Source: Enemella evansiae (GTDB lineage Bacteria; Pseudomonadota; Alphaproteobacteria; Rhodobacterales; Rhodobacteraceae). From it: a DNA stretch of 64,000 nucleotides. Of this stretch, positions 10,849 to 20,973 are shown one piece after another (within the stretch, counting starts at the first letter, position 1; each line of letters begins with the position of its first letter). The stretch is taken from positions 186,001 through 250,000 of the forward strand of contig JAFKDC010000001.1 in assembly GCA_017255395.1 (NCBI GenBank). Reading direction: 5' to 3'. The notes under the pieces are model-generated. The model had not been told where the DNA came from, made no database searches, and saw only the letters and a program-made list of their open reading frames with translations. A program made the translations under genes and the position numbers.

Positions 10849-11808
10849 ATGGACATTTCAAGCGATCAGCTGGTGTGGGAGGACCTGGCGCGGGACGCGG
10901 GCCTTAATCCCGGGGCCTATGCCGTGGCCCGTGTATGGCGCAAGGAGACCCCCACCCACCGTCACGTCGTGATGCGGATGGAGGGCGCGACCGGCGCCGT
11001 GATCCTCAAGCGCATCTTCCATCCCGTGGAGGAAAAGCCCTTCGTCACGCTGGTGCAGGCGCAGGCACGCGCCGCCGAGGCAATGGCAGAGGCCGCCGAG
11101 AGCGTGCCGCAGGTGCTGGCCTTCGACACCGATGCGCGCGCGGTGCTGATGGAGGTCGCGCCGGGCCGCACGGTCTACGATCTGCTGGAGCACGGGGGGG
11201 AACCCGCCGATGCGCTCAGGCGCGCCGGGCGCTGGCTGGCGGCCTTCCACCGCGCCAGCGGGACCGAGGCGCGGGTCTTTCAGCCACGCTTCATGCGCGA
11301 CCACGTGGGGCATTTGATGCGCCAGCAGGAGGCCGGAGAGATCGCGCTGGCCCGCCCCCGGGATTTTGCCCGCCACGGTGCGGCGGTGATCGCGCTGGCG
11401 GACGCGCATGAGGGGCGGCAGACGGTATCCTCTGCCACCCATGGCGACATGCACCTGCGCAATATCCTGCTGGATGGCGCGCGCAGTTGGGGCATCGACT
11501 TCTCGGCTCTGCATTCCGCACCGGTCGGTTTCGACATCGCGCGGCTGCTGCTGCATTACACCGGGGTCTTCGCGGATCTGGACGCGCTGCCCCGGGGCGC
11601 GGTGCTCCACCCGGACCTGTTGGCCGCCTTCTTCGAGGGTTACGATCTTGTCGGCCCCGAGGATCCTTCGGTGCAGTACCTGCTGCATGTGCGCCTCCTG
11701 ATGGACTGGGCCGCGATCCCGGCACGGCGCATGGCGCGCTCGGCGGGGCAGACGCGACGCCTTCAGCGGCTGGGCAGGCTGGCGGAGCGGGTGCTTGGGG
11801 CCGGGTGA
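10849..11808 (+). CDS. Aminoglycoside-phosphotransferase-fold small-molecule kinase
   Basis: 319-aa cytoplasmic kinase of the APH/choline-kinase fold. The catalytic loop is HGDMHLRNILLD (near residue 198) and the metal-binding Asp is in WGIDFSALHSAPVGFDIARL. RHVVMRMEGATGAVILKRIF gives the expected nucleotide-lobe Lys. The substrate is not evident. It is divergent from hslV and monocistronic as far as can be seen, with no strong ribosome site. It is distinct from the AmgK-type kinase at 19513, which belongs to the same fold. An antibiotic-resistance role should not be assumed. Confidence 0.8.
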   Translation: MDISSDQLVWEDLARDAGLNPGAYAVARVWRKETPTHRHVVMRMEGATGAVILKRIFHPVEEKPFVTLVQAQARAAEAMAEAAESVPQVLAFDTDARAVLMEVAPGRTVYDLLEHGGEPADALRRAGRWLAAFHRASGTEARVFQPRFMRDHVGHLMRQQEAGEIALARPRDFARHGAAVIALADAHEGRQTVSSATHGDMHLRNILLDGARSWGIDFSALHSAPVGFDIARLLLHYTGVFADLDALPRGAVLHPDLLAAFFEGYDLVGPEDPSVQYLLHVRLLMDWAAIPARRMARSAGQTRRLQRLGRLAERVLGAG

Positions 11809-12112
11809 GGCGAAGGGTTTTGCCTTGTCTATCGGGCCGTTTCAATTCGCGGGCGGTTGCCCGAGATTTTGACGGCCGCGATCGACCAAACGGTGTTTCC
11901 AAATTGAGTTATAGGCTCCGATCAACCAGCAGGCGCGGAATCAAGGCGAAGCCGCCGCGCCATCGACGGGCCGTCCCGGGGCCCGGCGATTTGGCAGATG
12001 GGCGCGCGACCTGAGTGAGGTCCTACGGGTTTGGCCGGGATAAAGTGCCATCCTGAAACGGCGGATCGCCGGACCACGGCCCGCCGATGGCGCGGCTTCC
12101 GTCTGCCGGCCA
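11809..12112. other. Intergenic region, no gene seen
   Basis: About 300 bp between the converging kinase gene and the trxA terminator. I see only short spurious frames and no recognisable RNA or repeat. Confidence 0.5.
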
Positions 12113-12141
12113 ATAAAAAAGCCCCGGGCGATGCCGGGGCC
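12113..12141 (-). terminator. Rho-independent terminator of trxA
   Basis: Read on the minus strand, GCCCCGG/CCGGGGC arms (12134-12140 and 12121-12127) with a 6-nt loop are followed by TTTTTTATT. It lies 25 bp beyond the trxA stop codon. Confidence 0.9.
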
Positions 12142-12165
12142 TTTCATTATTCGTCAGGCGAAAGC

Positions 12166-12486
12166 TCAGATGCTTTCGGTGATCCAGCTTTGCAGCGCGG
12201 CCTTGGGGGCGGCACCGGCGCGGTTCGACACCGGCTGCCCGTCCTTGAAGATGAACAGCGCGGGGATGCCGCGCACGCCCATGGCGGCGGCGGTGTTGGG
12301 GTTGCTGTCGACGTCGATCTTCACGATCTTCACCTTGCCGTCCATCTCTTCGGACAGCTCTTCCAGGGCCGGGCCGATCTGCTTGCAGGGGCCGCACCAC
12401 TCGGCCCAGAAGTCGACGACCACGGGCAGGTCGGAGTTCTTCACTTCGCTCTCGAAGGTATCGTCGGTGACGGCAACGGTGGCCAT
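12166..12486 (-). CDS. trxA: Thioredoxin TrxA
   Basis: Cytoplasmic dithiol-disulfide reductant, 106 aa from the ATG at 12486, which has AGGAG nine bases upstream. A longer in-frame start is not supported. The active site WCGPC has C31 and C34. [39 protein letters not shown] and the cis-Pro in [11 protein letters not shown] are canonical. It follows addA by 73 bp on the same strand and is closed by a strong terminator, so it may be both the last gene of the tsaE-addA run and expressed from its own promoter. Confidence 0.97.
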   Translation of the reverse strand: MATVAVTDDTFESEVKNSDLPVVVDFWAEWCGPCKQIGPALEELSEEMDGKVKIVKIDVDSNPNTAAAMGVRGIPALFIFKDGQPVSNRAGAAPKAALQSWITESI

Positions 12487-12559
12487 GGGATTTCTCCTAT
12501 CAGGTTGGGCGGTGGGCGGCGTGTCCGGAAGGGGAAGGTATGGACGCACCGGGTGAAGG

Positions 12560-15500
12560 TCAAGGCAGCGCGGCCCTTTGCAAGGCCGCCGTCACAAGAT
12601 CGTGTGGCAGGGGCATAAGCTGCCCACTGCATGTCCACAGGATCGCCGTTTCGACGCGCCGGTCGGGGTACAGCTGCCCCAGCGCGGCGGCATAGGCACC
12701 CATCTGCCGCAGCAGGCCTTCCGGCGTATCCCCGGCGCTGTCCGGCGTCGTGCGGTTGGTCTTGAAGTCGACCGCCAGCACGCGGTCGGGCGCGATCACC
12801 AGCCGGTCGATGACACCATGCACGCGGCCCACGGGGCCAAGGTCGGCGGTCACCGGCACCTCGGCCAGTGCGTCGGGGGCGAAGATCCCGGCCAGCGCGG
12901 GGGCGGAAAGCAGCGCCAGCGCCTCGTCGCGCAGCGCGCGCAATTCCTCTGCCGGGAAGGTCGCGGCGTGCTGGTCCGACAGCGACGACACCAGCGGCTC
13001 GGAGGCCGCACCGCGCGCCTCGGCTCCCAGCGGCGCGAGATGTTCGAGGAAAAGGTGCACCAGCGTCCCACGCAGCTTGGCGCGGTCCTCGGTATCGCCC
13101 GAGGCGCCGGGCAGGGCCTTGGCGCCGCCAAGGTCCGAGGGGCTGCGCGTGCCGACGCGTCTTTCCGGCGCGGGGGCCGGGGCCATCAACTGCGGCGGCA
13201 GGGCGACGCTTTCGGGCGCGGGCCGGTCGTGGGTCACCAGCGGCAGGGCGGCGAAATCCGCCTCTCCCAGCCGCAGGCCGGTCTCGGCGCCGGTCTCGCC
13301 GAAGTCGAAGACCTGCTCGACCGCGCCCGAGGCCTGCATCCCGCGGCGCACCTTCTCGTGCCAGGACAGGCCCTCCTTGCCCAGCTCCCCGGCGGCGGCC
13401 ACCACCAGCCATTTCTCGGCCCGGGTCAGGGCGACATAGAGCAGGCGGTCGCGCTCCTGCGCCTCTTTCAGCTTGGCGGCCTCGACGGCGGCGGTCTGGC
13501 GGGCGGGCTGCTCTTTCGCGCCCGCTTTCCACAGCGGGCCGTCCGCGTCGGTCAGGAAGGTGCCGCGCAGGGCGGTGTCGGGCTGGGCGCAGTCGGGCAG
13601 GATGACGATGGGCGCCTCCAGCCCCTTGGCGCCATGCACGGTCATGACGCGCAGGACCTCCCCGGCGCTGTCGGGCGCGCGCTTGATCTGAAGGTCATCC
13701 GCCTGCGCCCATTCAAGGAAGCCGGTCAGCGAGGGCACGGCGCTTTGTTCATAGGCCAGCGCCTGTTGCAGCAGCGCGTTGACGCCGTCCTCGGCCTCTG
13801 GCCCCAGCCGCCCGATCAGCAGGCGCCGCCCCCGGTGGCGCGTCAGCAGGCGTTCGATCAGGTCGTAGGGGCGCAGGAAGTCGGTCTGCCCCAGCATGTC
13901 GTCCAGCACCGCAAGCGTTTCGGGGTGGGCCTCGCGCCGCGCCCGCAGTGTTTCCCACAGATAGCCCTTGCGGCCATGCGAGAGCGTAAACAACGCCTGC
14001 TCTGACCAGCCGAACAGGGGCGAGCGCAAGAGCGTGGCCAGCGACAGGTCATCCTCGGGCGTGGCGAGAAAGCGCAAGAGCGCGATGATGTCGCGTACCG
14101 CCAGTTCCGCCATGACCTTCAGCCGGTCGGCGCCCGCGATGGGAATGCCCTCCTGCTTGCAGGCGCGAATGATCTCTTTGAACAGCCGCGCGCGCGACCG
14201 CACGAGGATCAGGAAATCGCCCGCATGCACGGGCCGGGCCTGATATTCCCCGCTGTGGCCCCGTTCGACCGGCAGCGGCGTGCCCGCGTCGAGGGTGCGG
14301 CGGACGAACAGCGCCACCCGGCGGGCGAGGATCACCGTGGCATGGGTCTGGCCGACGCGGTCGACGGGTTCGAACCAGGGGCCGGGCTTTTCCTCCTTGA
14401 TTGTCTCGACCACCGGCCACAAATCGACGCGGCCCGGCATGGCTGCCTTGAAGGCGCGGTGCTTCTGGTCGGCGGCAAAGCCCGAGGCCTCGGCATCCAT
14501 GAAGGTATTGTCCACCAGCCGCAGGATCGGCTCTGCCGAGCGGAAGGAGAATTCCAGCGTCATCGGCACCAGCGGCGCATCGGTGCGGCGCAGGCGGTCG
14601 GCAAAATCCTCGCGCATGCGGTCGAATTCGGACGGGTCGGCGCCCTGAAAGCTGTAGATCGACTGTTTCTTGTCGCCGACGACGAAGATCGTGCGGCGGA
14701 CCTCTGCCCGCGCACCCTCGCCCGAGGTGAACTCATGTGCCAGCCGCTCGATCACCTGCCATTGCACGGGGGACGTGTCCTGTGCCTCGTCCACAAGGAT
14801 ATGGTCGATGCCGCCGTCAAGCCGGTAAAGCACCCAGTCCGCGACCTTGGGATCGGACAGCAGGTCGCGGGCGCGGGTGATCAGGTCGTCGAAGTCGAGC
14901 CAGCCGCGTCGCTCTTTCTCGGCGGCATAGGCGGGCAGGAAGGCCTGCGCAAAGGCGTGCAGGGCGATGTCGCGGGCGGCACAGGCCAGCGCGCGTTCGG
15001 TCTCCAGTGCGCCTTCGACGCGGGCGGCCAGCTGGTCGAGCTTTTCGAACAGCGTGCCATGCGCGGCGCGCACGCCCTTGGTGCCCAGCGTCTTGCGGAT
15101 CGTGCCCGCGTCGGTCAGCAGCGCGGACTTCAGCGCCGCGAAGCCCGCAAGGTCCGGCGCCGTGCAGGCGGCCAGCCCCTCGGCCAGCGTCTGGTCCGTC
15201 TTGCCGCCCGCCTTCAGCGGCTCTTGCAGGGCGGCGCAGAGATCGGTTTCGGACCCAAGGAAGACCTGCCCCAGCATCGCCGCGTGGTCCTGATCCGCGC
15301 CAAGCCCATAGGCGGCGCGGATGTCCTGCGGCGTGCGGGGCGTGGCGAAATGCTCTGCCATGCCCGCGATCTGCGCCAGCAGCTTGTGCGTGTCGTCGTC
15401 CATGCTGATGAAGGGCGCGATGCCGTGCACCAGCCCGGCCTGCGGCCCGTCGGCCATGCGGTCCAGCAGCTCGGCGCGCATCAGCTGGGCGGCGCGGTCC

Positions 15501-15943
15501 TCCATCTCCTGGAACTGCGGGCTGACGCCGGCCTCCAGCGGGAAGCGCCGCAACAGCGCCGCGCAGAACGAGTGAATCGTCTGGATGCGCAGCCCGCCCG
15601 GTGTCTCGATGGCGCGGGCAAACAGCGTCCGCGCCTGTTGCAGCGCCTCGGTGTCCAGCTGGTCGTCGGCCCCAAGGGCGCGCAATTCGTCCCGCAGCAG
15701 CGGCTCTGCCAGCATCGCCCAGCCGCCCAGCCGCCGGAACAGGCGGTTCTGCATCTCGGTCGCGGCGGCCTTGGTGTAGGTCAGGCAAAGGATGTGGCTG
15801 GGGTCGACGCCCTCCAGCAGCAGCCGCGCCACCCGGTCGGTCAGCACGCGGGTCTTGCCCGACCCGGCATTGGCGGCCAGCCAGGTCGAATTGCCCGGTT
15901 CGGCGGCGTCCACCTGCCGCTGGGTGGCCTCGTCGCGGATCAT
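12560..15943 (-). CDS. addA: AddA, double-strand break repair helicase-nuclease subunit (alphaproteobacterial type)
   Basis: UvrD-like helicase and nuclease of the AddAB complex, which resects DNA ends for RecA. It is 1127 aa from the ATG at 15943. Walker A ANAGSGKT is at 24-31. Helicase motifs include [52 protein letters not shown] and [19 protein letters not shown]-terminal RecB-type nuclease motif is LAVDFKTNR. It overlaps addB by 4 nt (ATGA), so the subunits are translationally coupled. The gene order addB-addA and the protein sizes match the Rhodobacterales form. Confidence 0.94.
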   Translation of the reverse strand: MIRDEATQRQVDAAEPGNSTWLAANAGSGKTRVLTDRVARLLLEGVDPSHILCLTYTKAAATEMQNRLFRRLGGWAMLAEPLLRDELRALGADDQLDTEALQQARTLFARAIETPGGLRIQTIHSFCAALLRRFPLEAGVSPQFQEMEDRAAQLMRAELLDRMADGPQAGLVHGIAPFISMDDDTHKLLAQIAGMAEHFATPRTPQDIRAAYGLGADQDHAAMLGQVFLGSETDLCAALQEPLKAGGKTDQTLAEGLAACTAPDLAGFAALKSALLTDAGTIRKTLGTKGVRAAHGTLFEKLDQLAARVEGALETERALACAARDIALHAFAQAFLPAYAAEKERRGWLDFDDLITRARDLLSDPKVADWVLYRLDGGIDHILVDEAQDTSPVQWQVIERLAHEFTSGEGARAEVRRTIFVVGDKKQSIYSFQGADPSEFDRMREDFADRLRRTDAPLVPMTLEFSFRSAEPILRLVDNTFMDAEASGFAADQKHRAFKAAMPGRVDLWPVVETIKEEKPGPWFEPVDRVGQTHATVILARRVALFVRRTLDAGTPLPVERGHSGEYQARPVHAGDFLILVRSRARLFKEIIRACKQEGIPIAGADRLKVMAELAVRDIIALLRFLATPEDDLSLATLLRSPLFGWSEQALFTLSHGRKGYLWETLRARREAHPETLAVLDDMLGQTDFLRPYDLIERLLTRHRGRRLLIGRLGPEAEDGVNALLQQALAYEQSAVPSLTGFLEWAQADDLQIKRAPDSAGEVLRVMTVHGAKGLEAPIVILPDCAQPDTALRGTFLTDADGPLWKAGAKEQPARQTAAVEAAKLKEAQERDRLLYVALTRAEKWLVVAAAGELGKEGLSWHEKVRRGMQASGAVEQVFDFGETGAETGLRLGEADFAALPLVTHDRPAPESVALPPQLMAPAPAPERRVGTRSPSDLGGAKALPGASGDTEDRAKLRGTLVHLFLEHLAPLGAEARGAASEPLVSSLSDQHAATFPAEELRALRDEALALLSAPALAGIFAPDALAEVPVTADLGPVGRVHGVIDRLVIAPDRVLAVDFKTNRTTPDSAGDTPEGLLRQMGAYAAALGQLYPDRRVETAILWTCSGQLMPLPHDLVTAALQRAALP

Positions 15944-18849
15944 TCCAGCACCTCGGTTTCGGGCAGGTCGGTCACGTCCCATTCGCCGAAGCGCGCGAGG
16001 TGGTCGTAGTCCGACACGTCATTGTCCTTTTGCAGGGCCCGGCGGGCGGTATAGCCCTTTTCGCGGTCCGCATAGGCGGTCAGCAGAGCGATGAACTCCT
16101 CCCAGACTTTCTCGGGCGGGGCCACGTCCAAGGGTGCGGGGACTTCCTTCGGCTCGCCGGGCTTCAGCGAGACGAAGACGGCGTCCGCCACGTCGCGCGG
16201 GGCAAGGCCGGGGAAGGCGCGGCGCTGCACCATGGCGGCCTCCAGCAGCAGTTGCTTGTCGAAATGCTCCTGTTCAGCCTTCGAGGGCGCGGCGCCGGTC
16301 TTGTAGTCGTAGATCACCGCAAGGCCGCGGTCGTCGATGTCGATGCGGTCGGCCTTGCCGGTCAGGGTGACGCCCTGCGCCACGATCTCGCCGGTCTTCT
16401 CGAAATTCGCGACAGAGGGCGTGGCGCGGGTCTGCCGGGCGCGTTCGGTGCTGACGAACCACGCGGCCACCCGGGCGATGCGCGCCTGCCACAGCGCGCG
16501 GGTCGTCGGGAAGGGCACCTCGGCCAGCTTGTCGCGGGCGATCTGCGTCAGGGTCGCGGCATCGAGGCGGGCGGGGTCCTCCAGCGCGGCGGTCAGGAAG
16601 GTTTCGAGGATGTCGTGCAGCAGGATGCCGCGCAACAGCGCATCGGGCGCCTGCATCAGCGGGTCCATCGGCTTCAGCCCCAGCGTGCGGCGGGCATAGA
16701 CCGCATAGGGGTCGCGGATCAGGCGCTTGATCTCGGTCACCGACAGCTTTTTCGGGCGCGCCTCCAGCGGCGGCGCGGGCGAGGGCCGGTGCGCGGGCGG
16801 GGCCGCAATCGGCGCCTCGGCGGCGCGGGCCAGCGCCAGCCAGTGCGCGCCGCGCGCCCGCATCGCGGCCAGCGCCTGCGGGCCGTTCCGTTGCGGCAGA
16901 CCGGTCATCAGGTTCACCAGCCGGTTCACCCAGCGCGAGGGCACGGTTTCCGCGTCGTCGGATTTCAGCGACCGGGTCAGCCAGACCTCGGGCGCGGCGA
17001 CCGCCTGCTGGAAGTCATGCGCCGAGAGGCCGATGCGCCGTTCCGGCAGCAACAGCCCCGCCTGCGCCCGCATCTGCCGGTTCAGCCAGGGGTCGGCGCC
17101 GGGGCTTTCGGGCCAGCTGCCCTCGTTCAGGCCCGCAAGGATCAGAAGGTCGGCGCCCATCACGCGCGCCTCGAGCGTGCCCCAGATCAGCACCAGCGGG
17201 TGGGCGGCGTCGCGGTCGCGCACCTCGGCGCGGGACAGCACCGCGTCGAAGAGGTCGGCATAGTCGCGCGCGGTCAGGTCGGCGGCGCGATGGGCTTCGG
17301 CGCGCAGGGCCTCGACGGCGTCGCGCACGGTGCGGCCCGCGTTCTCGTCCCAAAGCGCCGAGGCATCCTCGCTGTCGGACCCCCGCGCAAGGCGTTCCGC
17401 CAGGGCGATGTGATCCGCCAGCCAGTCCGCCAGGGGCCGCTTGCCCGCCCGGTCCTGCCCGCACAGGCCGGTGACCCACGCGGTCCATGGGGCGACTTCG
17501 GTGCCCCAGTCCAGCAGCGCACCGGGGTCGGGGAAGGGCATGCCGGTGCGGCGAATGTGCAGTTCCAGCTCGCGGGTGTTGCGCAGATGCGGGCCGCGCC
17601 CGGCGCCGCGATGCACCAGCGGATGCTTGAGCAGCGTCAGCAGGGCCTCGGCGGTCAGCGGTGCCTCGAACAGCCTGGCCACATGCCGCAACAGCCGCCC
17701 CGGGGGCGACAGCTGGGCGGGCGTTCCGGCGCTGTCGTCGGGCGTGATGTCCCAGCGGTCCAGCGCCGAGGTGACCTGCCGCGTCAGCATCCGGTCCGGC
17801 GTGATCAGCGCGGCGGTCTGGCCGTCCAGCACCGCCTGCCGCAGGCGCAGCGCGATGGCCAGCGCCTCGTCGCGCGTGCTGGGCGCCTCGGTCAGGGTCA
17901 CGCCCTCCATGGCTCCGGGCAGATCCGGCAGCGCCGGGCCTTCCGCCAGCCACTGGTGCGTCACCGGCGCGGGCCGCAGCGCCAGCGACACGGTGCGGTT
18001 GCGCGCGGGGGCGGGGGCCGCGTCCCCGGTCCAGGGCAGCACATCGCCGGGCGCCAGATCCAGCGCCTGCATCAGCTTGGCAAAGCGGAACTGCGGATGG
18101 TCCTCTCCGGTCAGCGGTTCGTTCAGCCTGTCCCAGACCGCGCGCGGCTGGTCGAAGTCGAAGCCGGGCAGCAGCACCGCGCCCTGCGGCAGGCGGGCGA
18201 CGGCGCACATCAGCTCGTGCGTGGTGCCGCGCGACCCGGTCGAGCCCGCGACGAGCACGGGATGCTGCGGCGGATCGGCCTGCCATGCGGCCAGCCGCAT
18301 CCGCAGGGCAAGGCGGGCAAAAGCCTGCGCGTCGGGGGCGGTGTCGTCGCCAAAGTAGTCCTGCACGATATTGAGGAACTGAAGGCTGCGCTGCCAGTGG
18401 CCCGACTGGTCGGTGACGTCCAGCGCCGCGATCTTTTCCGGCGGGACATCCTCGCCCTGCATTTCCTCCATCAGGGTCGCAAGGCTGTCGGCAAGATCGA
18501 ACAGCGCGGCGCGCGGCGCAAGGTCGGGCTGGGCGTCCAGCAGGCGGGATACCAGGTTGGTCAGCTCCAGCCGGCGCCGCAGCGGCGGCACGGGGTCCGG
18601 CAACTCGGCGGCGCTGAGCGGATCGGCGAGGTCGGTCACAAGCCGCACGCGGGGCAGAAGCGCGGCGGGGCCGGCGTCGAAGACCTCGCGCAGGCGCCGT
18701 GCCATCCGGGTCGTGTTCACGTATAGCTCGACCCGGGCCATGGCGTCGGGCGGGCCCTGCACGCGGTCGTGCAGGCCCCGGACCAGCGCGCGGGGGAAGT
18801 CGACGCCGGGCGCGGTGCCGAAGAGACGGGGACCGGGGGTGTCAAACAT
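15940..18849 (-). CDS. addB: AddB, double-strand break repair nuclease subunit (alphaproteobacterial type)
   Basis: Partner of AddA, 969 aa from the ATG at 18849 (MFDTPGPRLFGTAPGVDFPR). The centre has the inactivated helicase-like stretch DLLILAGLNEGSWPESPGAD. The C-terminal nuclease domain has LRGILLHDILETFL and VIYDYKTGAAPS. Only two cysteines are present and there is no N-terminal GxGKT loop. The iron-sulfur staple and Walker A of Firmicutes AddB are therefore absent. This seems normal for the alphaproteobacterial subfamily, but I state it from memory. It overlaps murU by 8 nt at its start and addA by 4 nt at its end. Confidence 0.92.
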   Translation of the reverse strand: MFDTPGPRLFGTAPGVDFPRALVRGLHDRVQGPPDAMARVELYVNTTRMARRLREVFDAGPAALLPRVRLVTDLADPLSAAELPDPVPPLRRRLELTNLVSRLLDAQPDLAPRAALFDLADSLATLMEEMQGEDVPPEKIAALDVTDQSGHWQRSLQFLNIVQDYFGDDTAPDAQAFARLALRMRLAAWQADPPQHPVLVAGSTGSRGTTHELMCAVARLPQGAVLLPGFDFDQPRAVWDRLNEPLTGEDHPQFRFAKLMQALDLAPGDVLPWTGDAAPAPARNRTVSLALRPAPVTHQWLAEGPALPDLPGAMEGVTLTEAPSTRDEALAIALRLRQAVLDGQTAALITPDRMLTRQVTSALDRWDITPDDSAGTPAQLSPPGRLLRHVARLFEAPLTAEALLTLLKHPLVHRGAGRGPHLRNTRELELHIRRTGMPFPDPGALLDWGTEVAPWTAWVTGLCGQDRAGKRPLADWLADHIALAERLARGSDSEDASALWDENAGRTVRDAVEALRAEAHRAADLTARDYADLFDAVLSRAEVRDRDAAHPLVLIWGTLEARVMGADLLILAGLNEGSWPESPGADPWLNRQMRAQAGLLLPERRIGLSAHDFQQAVAAPEVWLTRSLKSDDAETVPSRWVNRLVNLMTGLPQRNGPQALAAMRARGAHWLALARAAEAPIAAPPAHRPSPAPPLEARPKKLSVTEIKRLIRDPYAVYARRTLGLKPMDPLMQAPDALLRGILLHDILETFLTAALEDPARLDAATLTQIARDKLAEVPFPTTRALWQARIARVAAWFVSTERARQTRATPSVANFEKTGEIVAQGVTLTGKADRIDIDDRGLAVIYDYKTGAAPSKAEQEHFDKQLLLEAAMVQRRAFPGLAPRDVADAVFVSLKPGEPKEVPAPLDVAPPEKVWEEFIALLTAYADREKGYTARRALQKDNDVSDYDHLARFGEWDVTDLPETEVLE

Positions 18850-19513
18850 CGGCCAGCATCTCTTCTGCCAGCCTGATACCCTCGGGGTGGCCGACATCGC
18901 ACCAACGGCCCGGATAGGCGGTGCCGAAAAGCCTTCCTTCCTGCGCCATATGGTTCCACAGAACATTGAGGGAAAAGGCTTTTTTCCCGATCCCGGCCAA
19001 GGCGTCGGTCTTGACGATCTGGGCGCCGGTATAGACGAAGTCGCCGCCGCGCATCAGGGTGCCGTCCGGCCCCAGCGCAAAGTCCCCGCCGCCGCTGCGC
19101 CCCACCGCGCGGTCCAGCGGGATGCACAGCAGCAGGGCGTCCATGCGATCCGGCTGCCATGCCGCGGCCAGCCGGTCCAGCGGGTTCGGTCCGCTCCAGA
19201 CAGCGTCGGTGTTCAGTGTGTATACAGGCTGTGTGCCAAGCAGGGGCAGCGCATGGCGCAGGCCCCCGCCGGTGTCGAGGATCTCCGGCGTCTCGACGGA
19301 GACGGCGATGTTGGTGTCCTTCAGATGCGCGATGACCTGTTCGGCGCGGTAATGGGCGTTCACGACGCGGGTGGGGACCCCTGCGGTCAGGGCAAGGGCA
19401 TGGTCCAGCAGCGGACGGCCCGCGACCGCGATCAGCGGCTTGGGCCGGTCTGCGGTCAAGGCGCCCATGCGCGTGCCGAATCCGGCGGCGAAAAGCATCA
19501 CGGCATCGGGCAT
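18842..19513 (-). CDS. murU: MurU, N-acetylmuramate 1-phosphate uridylyltransferase
   Basis: Nucleotidyltransferase of the anhydromuropeptide recycling route that bypasses de novo UDP-MurNAc synthesis. It is 223 aa from the ATG at 19513. The N-terminal pyrophosphorylase signature is FAAGFGTRMGALTADRPKPL, followed by NTDAVWSGP and DVGHPEGIRLAEEM. Its ATG overlaps the stop of amgK (TGATG), and the AmgK-MurU pairing strongly supports the substrate assignment. The 3' end runs 8 nt into addB. A different sugar-phosphate substrate cannot be excluded from sequence alone. Confidence 0.85.
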   Translation of the reverse strand: MPDAVMLFAAGFGTRMGALTADRPKPLIAVAGRPLLDHALALTAGVPTRVVNAHYRAEQVIAHLKDTNIAVSVETPEILDTGGGLRHALPLLGTQPVYTLNTDAVWSGPNPLDRLAAAWQPDRMDALLLCIPLDRAVGRSGGGDFALGPDGTLMRGGDFVYTGAQIVKTDALAGIGKKAFSLNVLWNHMAQEGRLFGTAYPGRWCDVGHPEGIRLAEEMLADV

Positions 19514-20454
19514 CACGGTCTCAGGCTTTCCAGATGGGTTTCGGTCGGCGCTGGCAGGGCGGCGATCACCGGCCTCAGCGGCGCAAGGACCGGGTGCGAC
19601 AGGTCGCGGGCCAGATGCCCCCAGACCCGCGGGATCAGGTCGATGTAATGCGGTTTGGCCCGTTCCCGGGCCAGCCGGGCAAAGATGCCGAGGATCCGCA
19701 GGTTGCGCTGGAACCCCAGCACCGCGAAGGCGGCGGCGAAGGTCTCGGGCGCCTCACCCGTTGCATGCAGGTAGTGTGCAATGCAGGCGGCACGGGTTTC
19801 CCCGGCCACGTCGCGGCGGGCATCCTCCAGCAGCGAGACGAGGTCGTAGGCCCGGTGCCCGACCAGAGCATCCTGAAAATCGAGCAGCCCCGCCGCCGCC
19901 GCGCCGGGCCGGTCCGGCAGGTGAAGGATGTTCTCTGCATGGTAGTCGCGCAGGATCATCACCTCGGCGGGCCGGGCGTATTGCTCCAGCAGGGGATGCA
20001 GCGCCGCCTGTGCCTGCGCCAGCAGCGCCGGGGCCTTGGTGTAGTGCCGGAAGGCGAGGTCGATCATGCCGGTCAGGTGGTCCGGCGTGGCTATGGTCAG
20101 GCCCTCGGGCGGCGGCGCGCGGTGCAGCGTCACCAGCGCCTCTGTCGCAATAAGGTACAGCGCGCGCTCTGTCCGGGCGTCGGCGGCCAGCCGCGCCAGC
20201 AAGCCGTCGCCAAGATCCTCGATCAGAAGCAGCCCCGCCGCGCCGTCTTCGGACAGGATGCGCGGTGCCGACAGGCCCAGCCCCGAAAGATGCCGCGCCA
20301 GCCGGGCGAAAAGCGTCACGTCGCCCTCGGGGTCCTCCATCAGGATCGCCGTTTCGCCGTCGCGGACCAGCCGCGTGTAGTGCCGGGACGAGGCATCGCC
20401 CGCCAGCGGTACATGCCGGGCCCCGCCCCAGCCGCAATCGGTCAGAAAGCGCAT
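19513..20454 (-). CDS. amgK: AmgK, N-acetylmuramate/N-acetylglucosamine anomeric kinase
   Basis: APH-fold kinase that makes MurNAc-1-phosphate for MurU. It is 313 aa from the ATG at 20454 (MRFLTDCGWGGARHVPLAGD). The AmgK-typical ASSRHYTRL region, the catalytic loop LRDYHAENILHL and the metal site GLLDFQDALVGHRAYDLVSL are all present. It overlaps tsaE by 13 nt at its 5' end and murU by 1 nt at its 3' end. The run tsaE-amgK-murU is a common alphaproteobacterial arrangement, consistent with cell-wall recycling that gives intrinsic fosfomycin tolerance in other bacteria. Confidence 0.87.
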   Translation of the reverse strand: MRFLTDCGWGGARHVPLAGDASSRHYTRLVRDGETAILMEDPEGDVTLFARLARHLSGLGLSAPRILSEDGAAGLLLIEDLGDGLLARLAADARTERALYLIATEALVTLHRAPPPEGLTIATPDHLTGMIDLAFRHYTKAPALLAQAQAALHPLLEQYARPAEVMILRDYHAENILHLPDRPGAAAAGLLDFQDALVGHRAYDLVSLLEDARRDVAGETRAACIAHYLHATGEAPETFAAAFAVLGFQRNLRILGIFARLARERAKPHYIDLIPRVWGHLARDLSHPVLAPLRPVIAALPAPTETHLESLRP

Positions 20455-20924
20455 GCCGCCCCCGTGTCCAGTGTGTCCCAGCGCGGCGCGGTCCAGCTGA
20501 GCGTCAGCGCCCGGGCGTCTTCCTCGGCGAGGGTCTCGAAGGACAGCGACAGCGCCTGCGGCGGGGTGAGATCGCCCAGCCGGTCGGGCCATTCCACGAT
20601 GCAGATCGCGCTGTCGAAGGCCTCCGGCAGGCCCAGCTCCTCGATCTCGCCGGGGCCGGTCAGCCGGTAGAGGTCGGCGTGCCAGAGCTCTCCGGCGGTG
20701 GTGTCGTAGGTCTGGACCAGCGTGAAGGTCGGCGAGGGCACGTCCTCGGGCGGGTCTTGCAGCGCATGGATCAGCGCGCGTGCGAAATGCGTCTTCCCGG
20801 CGCCGATGCCCCCGGACAGCAGCAGCACGTCGCCCGCCGTCAGGGCCTGCCCGATGCGTCTGGCGACGGCGGCTGTTTCCTCGGGCGAGCGCAGCGTAAG
20901 GGTCCGGCGTCGGGGTGTCGTCAT
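20442..20924 (-). CDS. tsaE: TsaE, tRNA threonylcarbamoyladenosine synthesis ATPase
   Basis: ATPase required with TsaB and TsaD for t6A modification of ANN-decoding tRNAs. It is 160 aa from the ATG at 20924. Walker A is GGIGAGKTHFARALI (near residues 38-52). VPSPTFTLVQTYD and LWHADLYRL are diagnostic of the family. WPDRLGDLTPPQALSLSF is the usual end region. It overlaps amgK by 13 nt, a strong sign of one transcript. The PAS protein gene ends 49 bp upstream on the same strand. Confidence 0.94.
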   Translation of the reverse strand: MTTPRRRTLTLRSPEETAAVARRIGQALTAGDVLLLSGGIGAGKTHFARALIHALQDPPEDVPSPTFTLVQTYDTTAGELWHADLYRLTGPGEIEELGLPEAFDSAICIVEWPDRLGDLTPPQALSLSFETLAEEDARALTLSWTAPRWDTLDTGAACAF

Positions 20925-20973
20925 GGCCGCGAAAATACCCGGGCGCGCGGGCCGCGCAAGCCCGTTCGTCCGG

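Noticed and set aside
10849-11808. Reading the APH-fold protein as an antibiotic-resistance gene
   Set aside because: The fold is shared by many housekeeping kinases. There is no mobile context and no residue pattern tied to a known aminoglycoside enzyme.
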